NCBI GenBank assembly: GCA_013396655.1
Contig: WBMV01000267.1
Span: 1,842,333 to 1,906,332 of the forward strand
Direction: 5' to 3'
Source of the DNA: Campylorhamphus procurvoides
Taxonomy: Eukaryota; Chordata; Aves; Passeriformes; Dendrocolaptidae
DNA length: 64,000 nt
In this document: one piece after another, positions 60,564 to 64,000 of the stretch
Layout of the letters: every line of letters begins with the position of its first letter
How positions within the stretch are numbered: position 1 is the first letter of the stretch
The notes under the pieces: model-generated
What the model was told of the DNA's origin: nothing
Database searches by the model: none
What the model saw: only the letters and a program-made list of their open reading frames with translations
Position numbers and translations under genes: made by a program

Positions 60564-63500
60564 GTTAGTCTCTTTTAGCTGTTCCTGTTGTAACTAATAG
60601 TCCTTTGTATTAGCCATATTTTTTATTTAATGTAGGTAAAATGTAATAGGTATGCATACATATACGCTCAGGCAGATAAAGATTATGCTACTTATGGCAA
60701 TCTACTTGTAGATAGCTTGTGCATTCTTTCTGAAGACATGGCTCAATTCCTTTGGTGTGTTCGCTTATCTTTGAACACCTCAATAACTCATTTACCTACC
60801 TGGAACTTTTTGTTGAGCTTCAAAAGAAGCAAGAGTTACCAAAGCTTGTGAAATAGGTGTGCAGTCTGCTGGGACAGAAACTAGGTCCTCTTGAGATGCT
60901 TATACTCCAAGACAAGGTAGAATACCTTAATACCAACATTTTTTAGGAAGACTGTTAGAAGTTAAGAGCAGTACTGCTGTTTTGGCTCATTACTTTAAAA
61001 TCATGACCATCATTTTTCTTCCCTATAACCTTCTGCTCCATTTGCAGTGTTATTTCATGCACTGAAGATGGTATGATTCCTTATGGTTTCTTGTACTATT
61101 ACATAATGCTCACAGAATGATCAGGAAGCGACTTTGTCATATTCTGTGGCTACTGAATGGTTAACTTTGTTATAGGATATTTGTATTAGAAAACATTAAT
61201 AGATACAAACTTTATAAAGAATTATTGTAGAGCAGATTCTGTTACATGGAAGTCAATTAGTTGTGGTTCAACTCGAGATCTTTTTACATCATTGAAACTG
61301 AAGCTAATAGAATGAAAATGGGCACAGTGTTACATAAACCTTTTAGTGGCTTTGGTTAAATTGAAAAAAGCATTGGCAATTCAGTTTGCTGGCTTTGGAA
61401 AGGAAATGGGTTTTTAGCTAGACTATTAAATACAGATTTTGAGATATTAATTATGGAAAGCTATATGGGTAAATCATCTGTCTCATGTTAGAGACACATG
61501 AGTTCTATTTCCAGCTCTTCTATAAGTGACGTTGCAAGAGGGAATTTCCTTGGCCTTTAATGTATGTAACAGGAAGTCTTGTGCAATATTGAGGGACATG
61601 AAATTGCTTCTCTGGAAGAAAAGAAATTGTAAGGACTGGTTTTATGGAGTCTTAGCCAAACATACCTTGCATAGAAGAGATATGCTGAGTCTCTAATATT
61701 ATATTTTTATTTTCTGTGCCAGTTATCAGGCTTTGTTCCCTACTATGATTAAACTGTAATTCTCGAATTAATAGACAGAAAAAGTGAAGACTATTACAAT
61801 ATCTGAAATTGGTAATGCTTTGTCTTCAGAGTCATTTTGGGAAATTGAAAAGCTTGCATAAACTTGAAATTTGCACTGATGATAGTGGCTAATGTTGCAC
61901 GAAGTTTAAAGCAGAAGGAAATAAGTTCTGAAGTACTACATATCTTTAGAGAGAGGGCATCCTATCATTTCTGCCTCGAATACCTTTTAATGAGATCAGT
62001 CATGAAAACCCAAATCTGCCTGATGGTGTGATCTGTTCTAACAGGAACAGAAACACTTCTGTGGGTAGGACAGAACTGGGTTGTGAAAGCTGCAGATACC
62101 CCTGACTGATTAGCAGTTCTTTCCTTTCTATTGATTCAAAGTTAACTGGCAAAGTGGGGAAATACCAACTTAGATAGTCATGCTTGTTGCCTGTCCCCAC
62201 TTTTTAAAATGGCAGTTCTGTGCCTTTGGTGGAAGGTGGAGGTTGTATCCAAAGTGGTATTTGGAGTTTCCCCTTCTGTTAGGTCTATCTTGTCCAACTC
62301 GCATGTCTTGCTTTCCACCTAAGCGTTTCTTTCAGTTTGTGGTAGATGTTCTGGTACTTTAGAAGGAGTGATAAACAGACTTGGTTTTGAGGTACTTGTA
62401 TTGGTGGCATCAGAGAGTTTAGTGTATGGCTATCTTAGTTATTTGCATGTGTAAACTTAGAAAAAAGGAAAATTATGGATCTAGAAGAGGCTCTGGCCCC
62501 AGTTTTGGGAAGGGATGGAAGTGAATGGAGGGGTATGACTGAAGAATTCTCTTCTGTGACCTCTAATAATCATGAACTCTGTTAAAAGTAGGACCATTTC
62601 TGCTGTGTCTTGCTTGGAGTCTGGCTCTGTGCAGTAGTAGGATTCATATGTCAGTTTGGTTTTATTTATTATTATTTAACTGCTGCAAAATGTTTTTTGT
62701 GATTTAAGAGGCACACTTCCCTGAGAGAGGTGCTGAAAGCTTGGAGCACTTTTGTGGTTGTAAAGATGCATTAAGTGTTTTGTGTTGTTACCAAAGGAGT
62801 GAAGATGTATTTTGTACTATTGGCATTCTTACGTGCTTCATCCGCAGAGTATAACCATAGTAATCATTAGGAAGGAGTGTCTGACTAGAGATAAAGGTAT
62901 TATTCAGTGAGAGGCAGGCAGTTTTATAGGGTTTACATTGGGCCTTGAGTCTGTTTTGAGGAAAATTAAGAAATAATTTTGCTATCAGGGTTTACAATTG
63001 AAGATTTCTGCATGTGTAAGGCAGTGTTGAACATCAAGACAAATAAGAGTCCATTGCTTGGATGGGTCTGGTCTAATTACCAGGTCCACACCTTTAGTGA
63101 TGTTAATTCCCAGAATGAAGAAAAGACTTTCCACGTGTTCTGGGGCATAGTTAGACATAGAGTAAGTGCCTAGGAGAAGTGCATGATTTTCATGTACATT
63201 AAGATACCCAGTAGTTCATTCCTGGTGTGTATGCTGGGATTGAGTGTTACAGGATGGAGACTCTGGAGGAGGCTGCTGGGAATTTTCCTTGGAGGCTGTG
63301 TTTGCAAGGATCCCTTCACCGTTAAGAACCATGACTCTCTTCTCCTTGTCATTTCACAGCAGTAATAGTCTGTTCAAAGTTATTTTTATTTGTATTCTGG
63401 TGAGGCTGGAGATGATGTTAAATTTTCTCATCTGTGTGAGCAAATCCAGTTATTTCTTAGAGAATTAAATTGCTCTGTGCCATAGTTAAGCACAATGAGC

Positions 63501-64000
63501 TGTACACTTCGCAACAATGGTCAAAATTGATGCTATTTTCATTTCCTGAAGAAGTGTGCTTTGTGGGAGGGGGTATCTTCTGGGTCTATGTTGCCCCCTT
63601 TCAAGAATTTTTTTGACATTGCTGGATTTTCATCAAACTTTGAGTAGAGGCCTCCAAAGAAAGTTGTATTCTTCAAGCCTTCTGCAGATGGGCTATACCA
63701 GATAGAAGCAAGAGAATTCTGAGTAGTCTGCTAGGAGGAAAATTACAGCATGGATTTCCACACTAGACACTGATTAATCCCAGTGGAAGGATAGTACTGC
63801 AACTATTCTAACCCCTGGAGAAGCATCAGTCACACTTGTATCCTGTTTGATAAGAGGAAATGCAGTTTTAAGGCACTAAATTCTAAGAAATTAGGTTTAA
63901 TAACTTACCAGAAAAATTGTATTTGTGTTCTGATGAATGGTGTTTCTGTTTGAATGCTTGGCTTTCTTGTCCTAGTTTTTGTTTTGCTCTGTGTTTTTTG
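60564..64000 (+). other. NSD2: NSD2 intron after coding exon 4, open at window end
   Basis: At least 3.4 kb without a recognisable continuation of the HMG box. No repeats of note. A segment near 61,450-61,560 vaguely resembles a tRNA-derived SINE but is too diverged to call. Confidence 0.85.

Noticed and set aside
61450..61560. Possible MIR-like or other tRNA-derived SINE
   Set aside because: A GAGTTCTATTTCCAGCTC word resembles a B-box region, but the rest is too diverged to support a call.

Overview
The window is vertebrate nuclear DNA, almost certainly avian and probably from a passerine. It carries several decayed CR1 LINE fragments and one tRNA-Ile/CR1 composite SINE of the TguSINE1 type, a family I recall as arising in early passerines. 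Genes are sparse, introns are long and AT-rich, and there is one strong CpG island. Three stretches are unresolved: 1-131, 25,205-25,892 and one base at 26,076.

Layout. From 132 to about 24,480 I find no recognisable gene. This is AT-rich intergenic DNA with scattered short motifs (YY1-like pair, CTCF-like sites, a perfect MORE/POU palindrome, an 18-bp homeodomain-type palindrome) and a few unassigned protein-like open stretches with plausible splice signals. From 24,500 to 26,700 lies a CpG island whose left half is a CCGG-rich 32-bp minisatellite interrupted by the assembly gap. Its right half is the best candidate for the promoter and untranslated first exon of the downstream gene.

The one gene identified with confidence is NSD2 (WHSC1/MMSET), a histone H3K36 dimethyltransferase, on the + strand. 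Its first four coding exons are 40,173-40,769, 55,804-55,969, 59,541-59,707 and 60,072-60,563. They join in frame to encode residues 1-474: the N-terminal tail, the complete first PWWP domain, the basic linker and the start of the HMG box. The remaining HMG box, PHD fingers, second PWWP and AWS-SET-postSET catalytic module lie beyond the right edge. Introns are about 13.7 kb, 15.0 kb, 3.6 kb and 364 bp, and the fifth is open at the window end.

Introns hold CR1 relics, the SINE, a threefold 86-87-bp tandem repeat, AT-rich microsatellites, and a CpG-rich patch at 37.9-38.0 kb with a CTCF-like core and a strong splice donor that could mark an alternative first exon. I found no new multi-gene system. 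The items most worth checking are the promoter minisatellite, the Tyr-to-Phe change in the PWWP1 aromatic cage, the putative alternative first exon, and the unassigned exon-like segments upstream.
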